The notes under the pieces are model-generated. The model saw nothing but the letters and a program-made list of their open reading frames with translations. It made no database searches and had not been told where the DNA came from. A stretch of 64,000 nt of DNA. It comes from Phenylobacterium montanum. GTDB taxonomy: Bacteria > Pseudomonadota > Alphaproteobacteria > Caulobacterales > Caulobacteraceae. Shown here in pieces: positions 1-9,242 of this stretch. Position numbers and translations under genes: made by a program. Each line of letters begins with the position of its first letter. Position 1 is the stretch's first letter. The DNA lies in the NCBI RefSeq assembly GCF_018135625.1, contig NZ_CP073078.1:2884501-2948500 (forward strand), given 5' to 3'.

Positions 1-158
1 TCGGGCGCGACGCCCGTACCCTTGTAGTCGCGATTGATGGGGAAGTGATAGCCGAGGTCGAGCGCCCCGTACCAGCCGGGTTGAGCCATCTGGGCGGACG
101 CGCCCGTGGCGGCGAAGAGAGCGGCGATCGCCGCACCCGCCATAAGTCCGATCTTCAT
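1..158 (-). CDS. Outer-membrane beta-barrel protein, N-terminal part (cut by window edge)
   Basis: Only the first 52 codons are in the window and the rest lies to the left. The start ATG at 158 follows an AGAGGG ribosome site. The protein opens with a basic n-region, a hydrophobic Ala/Leu core and an AxA-type cleavage site near residue 22 (GASAQ), which is a signal peptide. The mature start contains WYGALDLGYH, which resembles the first strand of OmpA-type 8-stranded barrels from Caulobacterales; this is recognition by eye. It is divergent from lysK. An OmpA-like or general porin-type role in the outer membrane is inferred; the C-terminal domain cannot be seen. Confidence 0.6.
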   Translation of the reverse strand, partial: MKIGLMAGAAIAALFAATGASAQMAQPGWYGALDLGYHFPINRDYKGTGVAP

Positions 159-567
159 TTTCAAGAGCCCTCTCTTGGTCACTTGTTGCGGCCGCGGGGC
201 GGCCTGAGCTTCTTATATCAACCCGGTGCAAGCGACGTGGTGTCGCACATGCAACACTCATCCGCTATTCGCGGGCGTTGAATCACGGTCCACCTATACC
301 GCAAAGCCCTTTCCGCACAACCTTGCCGTTTCAGCGCGCAAGATATTTTGCCGTCTGTGGCGAACGCGTCCCAGGCGCATCCGGATCCGGCCGCAGGATC
401 GCCAGCGCGGGGCTGAGGCGCTCCGCAGGCAGACGATCCCCGAAAGCTCAGCCATAGCCTCTGGTTGCGTGCTCAACGCGCACGGTCAAGCTTGGTTCCC
501 CGGCCTTCGCCCAGAAAACCGCAGCCGGGGATTTGCCCCCGCGCGTGTGCGGCCTATACCGCCTGAC
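159..567. other. Intergenic region between the outer-membrane gene and lysK
   Basis: This 409-bp stretch separates two divergent genes and must hold both promoters. I see no convincing ORF in it: reading frames that extend lysK upstream to 226 use a poor start and have shadow-like composition. I could not place -35/-10 boxes with confidence. Confidence 0.4.
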
Positions 568-2259
568 ATGATCCAAGGTCTGATCCCCCTCGCCCGCGAC
601 GCCCGCTCCTGGCCCTTCGAACAGGCGCGCCTTCTTCTGAACCGCCTCGTCCGCCTGCGCCTGGAAACGGACGCCGAGCGCGACCTCGCCGCGACCCTGT
701 TCGCCGAGGGCCGCTATGCCGAGGCCGTCGCCACCCTACCCGCCCTGGGCCGTCCCGTGGTGCTGCAGGCTGGCTACGGCGCATCGGGCCTGCCGCACCT
801 GGGCACCTTCGGCGAGGTGGCGCGGCCCACCATGGTGCGCAACGCCTTTCGCGCCTTGACCGGCGACGCCATCCCCACCCGTCTTCTGGTGGTCTCGGAC
901 GACATGGACGGCTTTCGCAAGATCCCGGACAATGTCCCCAATCGCCAAATGCTGGAGGAAGACCGGGACAAGCCGGTGACCAGCGTGCGGGACCCGTTTG
1001 GCGAGCACCCGAGCTTCGGCGACCACAACAACGCGAGGCTGCGAGCCTTTCTCGACGGCTTCGGCTTCGACTACGAATTCGTCTCGGCCACCGAATGCTA
1101 CAAGACCGGCCGCTATGACGAGGTGCTGCTGCGCACGCTCGAGCGGTTCGATCAGGTGCAGGCGATCATGCTGCCGACGCTGGGGGAAGAACGGCGCGCC
1201 ACCTACTCGCCCTTCCTGCCGATCAGCCCCAAATCGGGGCGTGTGCTGCAGGCGCCGACCCTGGAGCGGCATGTGGACCGCGGAACCATCGTCTTCGCGG
1301 ACGAAGACGGCGCGCTCACCGAGGTCCCCGTGACCCGCGGCCACGTCAAGCTGCAGTGGCGGCCCGACTGGGCGGCGCGCTGGGTGGCCCTGGGCGTCGA
1401 CTACGAGATGTCGGGCAAGGACCTTGTCGACTCGGTGCGCGTGTCCAACAAGGTCTGCAAGGTGCTGGGCGGCGAGCCGCCGGAGAGCTTCCACTACGAG
1501 CTCTTCATGGACGAGCACAATCAGAAGATATCCAAGTCCAAGGGCAATGGGCTGACCATGGAGGAGTGGCTGCGCTATGGCGCGCCCGAGAGCCTGGCCT
1601 ACTACCTGTTCATGTCGCCGAAGTCGGCCAAGCGCCTGTATTTCGACGTGATCCCGAAGGCGGCGGACGAATATCTGCAGCAGCTCGACGCCTACAACCG
1701 TCCGCCGGCTGAAGGCGGCAACAATGCGCCGAACAAGCTCGACAATCCGGTCTGGCACGTCCACGCAGGCCAGCCGCCATCCAAGGGCTCGCCGGTCAGC
1801 TTCAGCCTGATGCTGAACCTGGTCTCGGCCGCCAACGCCTCGGACGCCGAGATCCTGTGGGGTTTCCTCTCGCGCTACATCCCCGGCGCGACGCCGCAAA
1901 GCGAACCGCTCCTGGACAAGCTGACCGGCTTCGCCCTCCACTACTACGAAGACTTCGTGCGCCCGAACAAGCGCTTCCGCGCCCCCGACGCGCGCGAGCG
2001 GGGCGCGATGGAGGACCTCGTGGCGCGGCTCAAGGCCCTGCCCGCGGGCTGCCAGGACGGCGAGGCGATCCAGAACGAGGTGTACGAGGCCGGCAAGGCG
2101 GGCGGGTTCGAGCCCCTGCGCCTGTGGTTCTCGGCGCTCTACGAGGTGCTGCTGGGCCAGCCGCAGGGCCCGCGCTTCGGCTCCTTCGCCGCCATATTCG
2201 GCCTGGACCGCACCATCGACCTGATCGAGCGGGCGTTGAGGGGCGAGGACCTGGCCTGA
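568..2259 (+). CDS. lysK: Lysine--tRNA ligase, class I
   Basis: This enzyme charges tRNA-Lys with lysine in the cytoplasm. It is the class I (archaeal-type) LysRS that many alphaproteobacteria carry instead of class II LysS. The class I signatures are present: a HIGH-type motif PHLGT at about residues 76-80 after GASGL, and a KMSKS-type loop KISKSKG near residue 320. The length of 563 aa is close to the family's usual 520-560. I chose ATG 568 because the protein homologous to the family begins there (MIQGLIPLARDAR); the open frame upstream to 226 looks non-coding. It is a single gene followed by the MerR/acyl-CoA dehydrogenase pair. Confidence 0.93.
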   Translation: MIQGLIPLARDARSWPFEQARLLLNRLVRLRLETDAERDLAATLFAEGRYAEAVATLPALGRPVVLQAGYGASGLPHLGTFGEVARPTMVRNAFRALTGDAIPTRLLVVSDDMDGFRKIPDNVPNRQMLEEDRDKPVTSVRDPFGEHPSFGDHNNARLRAFLDGFGFDYEFVSATECYKTGRYDEVLLRTLERFDQVQAIMLPTLGEERRATYSPFLPISPKSGRVLQAPTLERHVDRGTIVFADEDGALTEVPVTRGHVKLQWRPDWAARWVALGVDYEMSGKDLVDSVRVSNKVCKVLGGEPPESFHYELFMDEHNQKISKSKGNGLTMEEWLRYGAPESLAYYLFMSPKSAKRLYFDVIPKAADEYLQQLDAYNRPPAEGGNNAPNKLDNPVWHVHAGQPPSKGSPVSFSLMLNLVSAANASDAEILWGFLSRYIPGATPQSEPLLDKLTGFALHYYEDFVRPNKRFRAPDARERGAMEDLVARLKALPAGCQDGEAIQNEVYEAGKAGGFEPLRLWFSALYEVLLGQPQGPRFGSFAAIFGLDRTIDLIERALRGEDLA

Positions 2260-2302
2260 TCCCTTTCCCCAAACGTTAGCCTTCCCTCGCGAAAGCTTAC
2301 GT

Positions 2303-2316
2303 TGACGCTCGCGTCA
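2303..2316. promoter_or_regulatory. Inverted repeat, candidate MerR operator
   Basis: The bases TGACGC and GCGTCA flank a 2-bp centre about 40 bp before the MerR-family start codon. MerR-family regulators of acyl-CoA catabolism usually bind such short dyads in their own promoter, so this is a plausible autoregulatory operator. The site is visible; the binding is inferred. Confidence 0.35.
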
Positions 2317-2355
2317 TCATCGCGTTAGGCTCGCGCAAAACGAGGGAGCCGAGCC

Positions 2356-2820
2356 ATGCCGTCCGACTTGCGCCGTCCGGAACGCACCTTCTCCATCCGC
2401 CAGCTGTGCGTGGAGTTCAAAGTCACCCCGCGCGCCCTGCGCTTCTATGAGGACAAGGGCCTGCTGTCGCCCGGCCGCGACGGCATGAACCGGGTCTACA
2501 GCCACCGGGATCGCGCCCGCCTGGTTCTGATCCTGCGCGGCAAGCGCGTCGGCCTCAGCCTGGCCGAGATCCGCGACATCCTGGAACTCTACAAGGTCGA
2601 CGAGAGCGGCGCCGCCCAGGCGGCCAAGTCGCTGAAGAAGTTCAAGGAACGCATCCTGGCTCTGGAGGCCCAGCGCGAGGACATCGACCACGCTATCGCC
2701 GAACTGCGCGTCGGGGTCGAGCGGATGGAGGCACAGTTGGCCAAGACCCGGCCCGACCTGCTGCCCCAGGCGGAAGACTACGACAGCAAGATGCGCGCGC
2801 GTCTCGACGGCGTGCACTAG
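2356..2820 (+). CDS. MerR-family transcriptional regulator
   Basis: A DNA-binding regulator of 154 aa. Residues about 12-80 form a winged helix-turn-helix of the MerR type, with the typical TPRALRFYEDKGLL helix-turn segment and the NRVYSHRDRARL wing. Residues about 95-140 form an antiparallel coiled coil rich in Glu, Leu and Lys used for dimerisation. No Cys-based metal site is visible, so a metal sensor is unlikely. GAGGGAG precedes the ATG. The acyl-CoA dehydrogenase starts 35 bp downstream on the same strand, so the likely job is control of fatty-acid or branched-chain acyl-CoA breakdown, as for LiuR-like MerR proteins; that role is inferred from context. Confidence 0.87.
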   Translation: MPSDLRRPERTFSIRQLCVEFKVTPRALRFYEDKGLLSPGRDGMNRVYSHRDRARLVLILRGKRVGLSLAEIRDILELYKVDESGAAQAAKSLKKFKERILALEAQREDIDHAIAELRVGVERMEAQLAKTRPDLLPQAEDYDSKMRARLDGVH

Positions 2821-2855
2821 ACCCCGTCTTTTTCGAGACCCTTTGGAGTAGCCCC

Positions 2856-4646
2856 ATGGCCTATCAGGCGCCCGTGCGCGACCAGATGTTCATCCTGCGC
2901 GACGTGCTGGAGATCGAGACCTACGCCAACCTGCCGGGCTTCGCCGACGCGTCGCTGGACACGGTCGAGCAGGTGCTGACCGAGGGCGCCAAGTTCTGCG
3001 AGGAGGTGCTGGCCCCGATCAACCGCAATGGCGACCTGGAGGGCTGCGTCTGGTCGCCGGACAATACGGTCAGGACGCCCAAGGGCTTCAAGGAGGCCTA
3101 TGCGGCCATGGTCGAGGCCGGCTGGCCGGCCCTGGGCTCGGAGCCGGAATACGGCGGCCAGGGGCTGCCGCGGGTGGTCAACCTGGCCTATTCCGAAATG
3201 TCCTCCTCGGCCAACATGGCCTTTTCCATGTATCCCGGCCTGACGCACGGGGCCTATTCGGCGATCCTGGCCGGCGGGTCCGACGCGCAGAAGGACCTCT
3301 ACCTGCCGAAGCTGGCCACCGGCCAGTGGGGCGGGACCATGAACCTGACAGAGCCGCAGTGCGGCACCGACCTGGGCCTCTTGCGCACCAAGGCGGTTCC
3401 TGAGGCCGATGGGACCTATCGCATCAGCGGCCAGAAGATCTGGATCAGCGGCGGCGAGCACGACCTGGCCGAGAACATCGTCCACCTGGTGCTGGCGCGG
3501 ATCGAGGGCGCTCCGGCGGGCGTGCGCGGCATCTCGCTGTTCATCGTGCCCAAATACCTGCCGACCGCGGACGGCGGGGTTGGGCCGCGCAACGAGGGCG
3601 TCAAGTGCGCTGGCCTGGAGCACAAGATGGGCATCCACGGCAACGCCACCTGCGTCATGGCCTATGACGAGGCCAAGGGCTGGCTGATCGGCGAGGCCAA
3701 CGCCGGCCTGAAGCTGATGTTCGTGATGATGAACGAGGCGCGGCTGGGTGTCGGCCTGCAGGGCCTGGCCCAGGCCGAGGCCGCCTATCAGGCCGCCGCC
3801 GCCTTCGCCAAGGACCGGCTGCAGGGCCGCTCGCTGTCGGGGCCGAAGAACGCCGAAGGTCCGGCCGATCCGATCCTGGTGCACCCGGACGTGCGCCGGA
3901 TGCTGATGGATTCGAAAGCGATCCTGGAGGGCGGCCGCGCCTTCCTGCTGTGGGCCGGGCTGCAGGGCGACCTGCTGCACGCGCACCCAGATCCGGCGGT
4001 GCGAGAGAAGGCTTCGGACTACATGGGCCTGATGACCCCGGTGCTGAAGGCCTATTTCACCGACAAGGGCTTCAAGATCTGCTCCGACGCGATGCAGGTG
4101 CACGGCGGCTCGGGCTTCACCGAGCACTTTCCGGCCAGCCAGTACCTGCGCGACGTGCGCATCAGCCTGATCTACGAGGGCACCAACGGCGTCCAGGCCC
4201 TCGACCTGGTAGGCCGCAAGCTTGCGGCCAACGGCGGGCGGGCGGTGATGACCTTCTTCGCCGACGTCGACGCCTTCGTCGCCGAGCATGAGGACGAAGC
4301 GGACCTTGCGCCGTTCATCGAGGGGCTGAAGGGCGCCAAGGCCCAGTTGCAGGAGGCCACCATGTGGCTGATGCAGAACGGCCTGCAGAACCCGGAGAAC
4401 GCCGGCGCGGCCTCGACCGACTATCTGCACCTGTTCGGCCTGACGGGCCTGGCCTGGATGTGGGCCAAGCTGGCCATCGCCGCCGACAAGCGGATCAAGG
4501 CCGGCGACGCCGATCCCTACTATGCGAGGAAGCTGGTCACCGGCCGCTATTTCCTGGAGCGCATCCTGCCCGAGGCCGGCGCCCACCTGGCCAAGCTGAA
4601 GACCGGCTCGGCCCTGGTGATGGCTTTGGACGCGGACGCGTTCTGA
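2856..4646 (+). CDS. Acyl-CoA dehydrogenase (long, DmdC-like subfamily)
   Basis: An FAD-dependent enzyme that oxidises an acyl-CoA to the trans-2-enoyl-CoA. At 596 aa it belongs to the longer subfamily with an extra C-terminal domain, which includes 3-methylmercaptopropionyl-CoA dehydrogenase (DmdC), rather than the 380-aa short-chain group. Visible landmarks are the FAD/substrate segment MNLTEPQCGTDLG, the QKIWISGGEHD loop, the QVHGGSGFTE segment, and IYEGTNGVQALDLVGRK with the region of the catalytic Glu near residue 440. GGAG precedes the ATG. It probably shares a transcript with the MerR gene. The substrate cannot be decided from sequence. Confidence 0.9.
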   Translation: MAYQAPVRDQMFILRDVLEIETYANLPGFADASLDTVEQVLTEGAKFCEEVLAPINRNGDLEGCVWSPDNTVRTPKGFKEAYAAMVEAGWPALGSEPEYGGQGLPRVVNLAYSEMSSSANMAFSMYPGLTHGAYSAILAGGSDAQKDLYLPKLATGQWGGTMNLTEPQCGTDLGLLRTKAVPEADGTYRISGQKIWISGGEHDLAENIVHLVLARIEGAPAGVRGISLFIVPKYLPTADGGVGPRNEGVKCAGLEHKMGIHGNATCVMAYDEAKGWLIGEANAGLKLMFVMMNEARLGVGLQGLAQAEAAYQAAAAFAKDRLQGRSLSGPKNAEGPADPILVHPDVRRMLMDSKAILEGGRAFLLWAGLQGDLLHAHPDPAVREKASDYMGLMTPVLKAYFTDKGFKICSDAMQVHGGSGFTEHFPASQYLRDVRISLIYEGTNGVQALDLVGRKLAANGGRAVMTFFADVDAFVAEHEDEADLAPFIEGLKGAKAQLQEATMWLMQNGLQNPENAGAASTDYLHLFGLTGLAWMWAKLAIAADKRIKAGDADPYYARKLVTGRYFLERILPEAGAHLAKLKTGSALVMALDADAF

Positions 4647-4650
4647 GCCC

Positions 4651-5733
4651 CTACCGCCCCGGCTCGACCACGATCTTGACCTGGGTTTCCGGATCGCCGA
4701 GGGCCTTGAAGGCGCCGGCGACCCCTTCCAGGCCCACCGCGTCGGTGATGACCGGCGCCACGTCGATGCGGCCCTCGGCGATGTCGGAGAGGGTGGCGGC
4801 GAACTCTTCGGGCGTGTAGCCGAGCACGAAGCGGAAATCGATCTGCTTGGCGATCGCCATGAACGGCTCCACCTGGTCGGTCTCCATGCAGACCCCTGCA
4901 ACGATGATCTGCGAGCCGGTGGGCGCCGCGTCGATCAGCTTCTGCAGCATGCCGGGCACGCCGACGCACTCGAAGATGATCGCCCGCTTGACCGCCTGGC
5001 CGCCCATGCGGGCCATGGTCTGCTCCAAGCCGGTCGGCAGCACGCCGACATCGCGCCACTTGTCGTGCGGCGACTCCTTGGACGGATCGACGATCACGTC
5101 GGCGCCCATCTTCTCGGCCATGCGCCGGCGCGCCGGCGAGAAGTCGGCGGCGATGACCGGGCCATAGCCCCTGGCCTTCAGCGAGGCGATCACCGCCAAG
5201 CCCACCGGGCCGCAGCCCACCACCAGGGCCGCGCTCGGCTCGTCGATCGCCGCCTTGGCCACCGCGTGGGCGCCGACGGCGAAGGGCTCGGTCATGGCTG
5301 CCTGGCGGTCCGAAAGACCATTGGGAACCGGCAGCAGCATGGCCTCGGTCAGCAGCATGCGCTCTGCATAGCCGCCCGGGAACTCGTTGGAGTAGCCGAC
5401 CGTGGTCGGCCCCGCCGCGCTCATCATCACCGGCATCGAGACCACCCGGGTCCCAGCCTTCAGCGCCTTTTCCGAACCCGGCCCGTGGTCGAGGATCTCG
5501 GCGCTGAACTCGTGGCCGAACACCACGTCCTTGGCCGCGTCGAGCCCGCCGGAAAGGCCCGGATTAGCGCGCCGGCCCATGTCGACCATGCGGTCGAGAT
5601 GATGCAGGGCGTGCAGGTCCGAGCCGCAGATGCCGCAGCACAGGGTCTTGACCAGCACTTGGCCGGGGCCGGGCTCCAGCTCGGGTATTTCCTCGCAGAC
5701 CAGGTTTCCGCGTCTGGCGACCACCGCTCGCAT
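4651..5733 (-). CDS. Zinc-binding (MDR) alcohol dehydrogenase
   Basis: A medium-chain dehydrogenase/reductase of 360 aa that oxidises or reduces an alcohol with NAD(P). It shows the catalytic zinc ligand segment CCGICGSDLHALHH, the GHE zinc motif (FGHEFSAEI), and a Rossmann motif VVGCGPVGLAVI at about residues 160-172. The Cys cluster of the structural zinc lobe is not evident. GGGAGG precedes ATG 5733; the longer upstream frame has no support. The gene is convergent with the acyl-CoA dehydrogenase, with only 4 bp between stop codons. The substrate is unknown. Confidence 0.86.
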   Translation of the reverse strand: MRAVVARRGNLVCEEIPELEPGPGQVLVKTLCCGICGSDLHALHHLDRMVDMGRRANPGLSGGLDAAKDVVFGHEFSAEILDHGPGSEKALKAGTRVVSMPVMMSAAGPTTVGYSNEFPGGYAERMLLTEAMLLPVPNGLSDRQAAMTEPFAVGAHAVAKAAIDEPSAALVVGCGPVGLAVIASLKARGYGPVIAADFSPARRRMAEKMGADVIVDPSKESPHDKWRDVGVLPTGLEQTMARMGGQAVKRAIIFECVGVPGMLQKLIDAAPTGSQIIVAGVCMETDQVEPFMAIAKQIDFRFVLGYTPEEFAATLSDIAEGRIDVAPVITDAVGLEGVAGAFKALGDPETQVKIVVEPGR

Positions 5734-5914
5734 GTCGTCCTCCCATCCTCGTTTTTCCCAGCATCGGGCGCGCAAAAGCGCGTGGCAATGGCGCCGTAAG
5801 GGAAGGCGATGCGTTGGGGACAAAGCTTCACCGCCCCTTGAGGCCAAGTCGAATCTGGTCCGAAGTGGCGCGCCGCTTCGCCGGAGCCGTCCGCCGCCCC
5901 ATGTCGCCTGCCCC

Positions 5915-7315
5915 ATGACCGCCGAAACCACTGCGCCCGCGACCTGGCGCGAGCTGCTCAGCGGCGATCGGCTGCTGCGTTACGCCCTGATCTGCGCCGG
6001 CACCTGGCTGAATGCGGCCGACACCCTGATGACCGCCACCATCATGCCGAGCGTGGCGCGGGACATAGGCGGCTATGCCTGGTTCGGCTGGACGGTGGCC
6101 GGGTTCCTGCTGGGATCGATCCTGGCCGGGGCGACCGCCGGGCGGCTGTCGATGCGGGCGGGCCTGAGGCGCGCCCTGGTGCTGGGCGGATCGACCTACG
6201 CCCTGGGCTGCCTGATCAGCGCCATCGCGCCCGGCATCGTGGTGTTCCTGGCCGGGCGGATGATGCAGGGCGTCGGCGGCGGCTGGATCGCGGGCCTGGG
6301 CTATGTGGCGGTGACCCGCCTGTTCCCCGAGCGGCTGTGGACCCGGGCCTTGGGCGGGCTTTCGGGGATCTGGGGCGTGGCCACCCTGATGAGCCCCCTG
6401 ATCGGCGGCCTGTTCGCCCAGGCCGGCTTCTGGCGCGGGGCCTTCTGGCTGTTCGGCGGCCAGAGCCTGATCTATGTCGCCGCCGTCGCCTTGCTGATCG
6501 AGCGCGACCGGCCGCGCGGGACGGGCGAGACCACGCCGCCGCCCCTGCTGCAGGTTACGGTGCTGGGTGGCGGAATCGTCGCCGTCGCCAGCGCCGGCCT
6601 GACCGCCAGCACCGCGCTCGCGAGCCTGCTCGGTCTCGCCGGCCTGGGCCTCATGGCCCTGTTCCTGCGGATCGACCGCAACGCGCCTTCGGCCTTGCTG
6701 CCGCGTTCCGCGGGCGACCCGGGCAGTCCGCTGGGCTCCGGTCTCGCCGTCGTCTTCTGCCTGTCCGCCGCCAGCGTCAGTTACACCGTCTATGGCCCGG
6801 CCATGTTCCAGGCTCTCCATGGCGCCAGCCCGGTCGTCGCCGGCTACGTCCTGGGCTGCGAGGCCTTCGCCTGGACAGCGGCGGCCCTGCTCGTCGCCTC
6901 CAGCCACCGGGCGGGCGCGGCGATCCGCGTCGGCGCGGTGCTGGTCACCGCAAGCATCGCCCTGCTCGCCTTCGCCGTGCCCCGCTGGGGCCTGATCGCC
7001 AGTGCGGCCTGCGGCGCCGGCCAGGGGGCGGGCTTCGGCCTCTGTTGGTCGTTCATCGCCAGCCGGGTGACGGCGGTGGCCGGCGAAGGCGAGCAGGCCC
7101 TGGCTTCATCCTCCGTGCCGACGACCCAGATGATCGGCACGGCGGCAGGGGCGGCGGCGGCGGGCGCGGTCGCCAACCTGTTCGGCTTCGGCGCGGGCAT
7201 CACACCCGAGCGGGCCCTGACCGGCGGCTTCTGGCTGTTTGCGGGCTTTGCCCCACTGGCCATCCTGGGCTGCCTCGCCGCATGGCGGTTCACGCGGGAG
7301 GCGGCCAAGGCCTGA
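5915..7315 (+). CDS. MFS transporter (drug:H+ antiporter type)
   Basis: An inner-membrane secondary transporter of 466 aa with about 12-14 hydrophobic segments. The first helices contain LNAADTLMTATIMPSVARDI, typical of the DHA2-like drug export group, followed by a motif A-like loop (GRLSMRAGLRRALVLGG) and a glycine-rich segment near residue 120 (MMQGVGGGWIAGL) that resembles motif C surroundings. ATG 5915 is chosen because the upstream frame is compositionally unlike the protein; the ribosome site is weak. It is convergent with tadC. Export of a toxic small molecule is likely; the substrate is unknown. Confidence 0.85.
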   Translation: MTAETTAPATWRELLSGDRLLRYALICAGTWLNAADTLMTATIMPSVARDIGGYAWFGWTVAGFLLGSILAGATAGRLSMRAGLRRALVLGGSTYALGCLISAIAPGIVVFLAGRMMQGVGGGWIAGLGYVAVTRLFPERLWTRALGGLSGIWGVATLMSPLIGGLFAQAGFWRGAFWLFGGQSLIYVAAVALLIERDRPRGTGETTPPPLLQVTVLGGGIVAVASAGLTASTALASLLGLAGLGLMALFLRIDRNAPSALLPRSAGDPGSPLGSGLAVVFCLSAASVSYTVYGPAMFQALHGASPVVAGYVLGCEAFAWTAAALLVASSHRAGAAIRVGAVLVTASIALLAFAVPRWGLIASAACGAGQGAGFGLCWSFIASRVTAVAGEGEQALASSSVPTTQMIGTAAGAAAAGAVANLFGFGAGITPERALTGGFWLFAGFAPLAILGCLAAWRFTREAAKA

Positions 7316-7321
7316 CCGGCC

Positions 7322-8269
7322 TCAGTGCCCGTGCATGGTCTGCGAGACGCGATAGACCGCCGGGAGGATCAGCACGCCCAGCAAGCACGGGAAGATGAAC
7401 AGGATCAGGGGCACGATCAGCTTGGCCGGCAGCGCCATGGCCTTCTCCTCGGCCCGCAGCATGCGCTTGGCGCGCATGTCGTCGGAGAAGATGCGCAGGG
7501 TTTCGCCCAGGCTGGTGCCCATCTCCTCGGCCTGGCGCAGCATGGTGGCCATGACCCGGGCCTCGTCTATGCCCAGCCGGTCGGCGAAGCTGGCCCAGGC
7601 CTCCTTGCGCGAGCGGCCGGCGCGCAACTCGAGGGTGAGGAAGATCATGTTCTCGGCCAGGTTCGGATAGCGCCGCTCCAGCTCCTCGGTCACCCGGGTG
7701 ACGCCGGCGTCGAGGCTGAGGCCGGCCTCCACAGCAGCGACCAGGAGGTCGAGCATGTCGGGGAAGCCGTCGCGGTATTCCTGCTGCCGCTTGCCCCTGC
7801 GCATGCCGAGATAGTGTTCGGGCCCCAAGAGGGCGATGAGGGTCAGCCCACCGCAGGTGACCGCGCTCATCACCGGCGGCGCCCCGTGCAGGAACCAGGG
7901 GGCCACGGTCAGGGACAACACCGCCGCAGCGATCAGGGCGGCGAAGCGGACGCCCAGATAGACCGCCACCGCCTCGCGGCTGGGAAAGCCGGCATGAATC
8001 AGCTTCTGGCGCGTGACCGAGACCTGAGAGGGGTCCTGGATGGCGATGCGGCCGCCGATGCGGGTCAGGCCGCCCATCACCCCGGCGGCGAGGCCGCTGG
8101 CGGGGGCCTTGCCGCGGGCGCCGGCGGCGGGCGCCTCGGAGAGGCGCGCTCGCACCTTGGCGCCGGCGCGCAACTCGACGGTCACGGCGACGGCCGCGGC
8201 CCCAAGGGCGGCCAGAACCATCAGGCCGGCGATCAGGACGACAGTGGGATTGGCGGCTGCGAGGTCCAT
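7322..8269 (-). CDS. tadC: Tad pilus inner-membrane platform protein TadC
   Basis: One of the two GspF-domain platform proteins of the Tad/Flp type IVc pilus machine (also called CpaH). It is 315 aa with an N-terminal membrane helix, further helices at about residues 110-165, a cytoplasmic T2SSF domain containing FPDMLDLLVAAVEAGLSLDA, and a C-terminal hydrophobic hairpin (LIVPLILFIFPCLLGVLI). It is the last gene of the minus-strand cpaB-C-E-F-tadB-tadC operon, 7 bp after tadB. With TadB it anchors the CpaF motor and passes pilin to the growing fibre. Confidence 0.92.
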   Translation of the reverse strand: MDLAAANPTVVLIAGLMVLAALGAAAVAVTVELRAGAKVRARLSEAPAAGARGKAPASGLAAGVMGGLTRIGGRIAIQDPSQVSVTRQKLIHAGFPSREAVAVYLGVRFAALIAAAVLSLTVAPWFLHGAPPVMSAVTCGGLTLIALLGPEHYLGMRRGKRQQEYRDGFPDMLDLLVAAVEAGLSLDAGVTRVTEELERRYPNLAENMIFLTLELRAGRSRKEAWASFADRLGIDEARVMATMLRQAEEMGTSLGETLRIFSDDMRAKRMLRAEEKAMALPAKLIVPLILFIFPCLLGVLILPAVYRVSQTMHGH

Positions 8270-8276
8270 GGGCGTC

Positions 8277-9242
8277 TCAGATCTTCATCGAGATCATGCG
8301 GTTCATCACCAGGTTGCCGAGGAACATCCAGCCCCCCAGCACCGACAGGCCGACCTGGATCGGCTTCTTGTGGATCACGTCGCCATAGAAGTGCGGGGCC
8401 ATGACCAGAAGGATGGCGAAGACGAAGAACGGCGCCGAGGTCAGGATCATGGCCGAGGTGCGCCCCTCGGACGAGGCGGCCTTGATCTTCATCCGCATCT
8501 TCTGCCGCTCGCGCACGGTGTGGGCGTTCATCTTCAGCAGCCCCACGAGGTTGCCGCCGGCCCGCTCCTGCAGGCGAATGGTGGCGGCGAAGAGGTCGAA
8601 GTCCGGGTGGCGGCAGCGATCGGCCATGCGCGCCACCGCCTGCTCCAGCGTGGCGCCGAAGGAGATCTCGTCGGCGGCCATGCCGAACTCCGAGCCGATC
8701 GGATCGCCCAGCTCGCGGCCCACCAGCGAGATGGCGGTGGGCACCGGGTGGCCGGCCTCCAGGCTGCGGCAGATGATCTCCAGCGCATTGGGCAGCTGCT
8801 GGCCCAGGGCCTTGGCCCGCATGCCGGCGCGGACGTTGAGATAGGCGAAGGGCGCGCCGAGCCCGCCCGCCAGGGCGCCGAGGAGCGCCGCGACCGGGCT
8901 GTGGCCCAGCATCAAGCCCAGGAAGGCGCCGCCGATCGCCAGGCCGGCCCCGATCACGGCCCAGCGGCGCGGGTCATAGGCCACGCCGGAGCGCACGATC
9001 AGGTCCGCCAGCCAGGCGAGGGGCAAGCCTTGCCGGCCCTCGGCGTTCAGGCCACGCTGCTTCCTGAGCTCGACCACGCGGTCGGCCACGTTCTGGATCT
9101 TCTCCGCCACGACCAGACGCTTGTTGACCACCCGCTTGGCCTGGGCCTGGGTCAGGACGCCCCAGATCGCCTGGCCGGCCGAGAATACGGCCCCGAACAG
9201 GAGGATGAAGAAGACCAGCTGGGCGGGATCGGCGGGGATCAC
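8277..9242 (-). CDS. tadB: Tad pilus inner-membrane platform protein TadB
   Basis: The partner platform protein of TadC (also CpaG), 321 aa. It has an N-terminal helix (LVFFILLFGAVFSAGQAIWGV), a middle helical pair, a T2SSF domain with LEIICRSLEAGHPVPTAI, and C-terminal membrane segments. The start is GTG 9242 and overlaps the cpaF stop codon in a GTGA arrangement, which points to translational coupling. It lies in the cytoplasmic membrane and interacts with the CpaF ATPase. Confidence 0.92.
   Translation of the reverse strand: MIPADPAQLVFFILLFGAVFSAGQAIWGVLTQAQAKRVVNKRLVVAEKIQNVADRVVELRKQRGLNAEGRQGLPLAWLADLIVRSGVAYDPRRWAVIGAGLAIGGAFLGLMLGHSPVAALLGALAGGLGAPFAYLNVRAGMRAKALGQQLPNALEIICRSLEAGHPVPTAISLVGRELGDPIGSEFGMAADEISFGATLEQAVARMADRCRHPDFDLFAATIRLQERAGGNLVGLLKMNAHTVRERQKMRMKIKAASSEGRTSAMILTSAPFFVFAILLVMAPHFYGDVIHKKPIQVGLSVLGGWMFLGNLVMNRMISMKI

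Noticed and set aside
2817-4901. Long minus-strand frame of 694 codons opposite the acyl-CoA dehydrogenase
   Set aside because: It is a GC-rich antisense shadow of low complexity (Gln/Gly/Ala/His-rich), lies across a well-supported gene and has no ribosome site.
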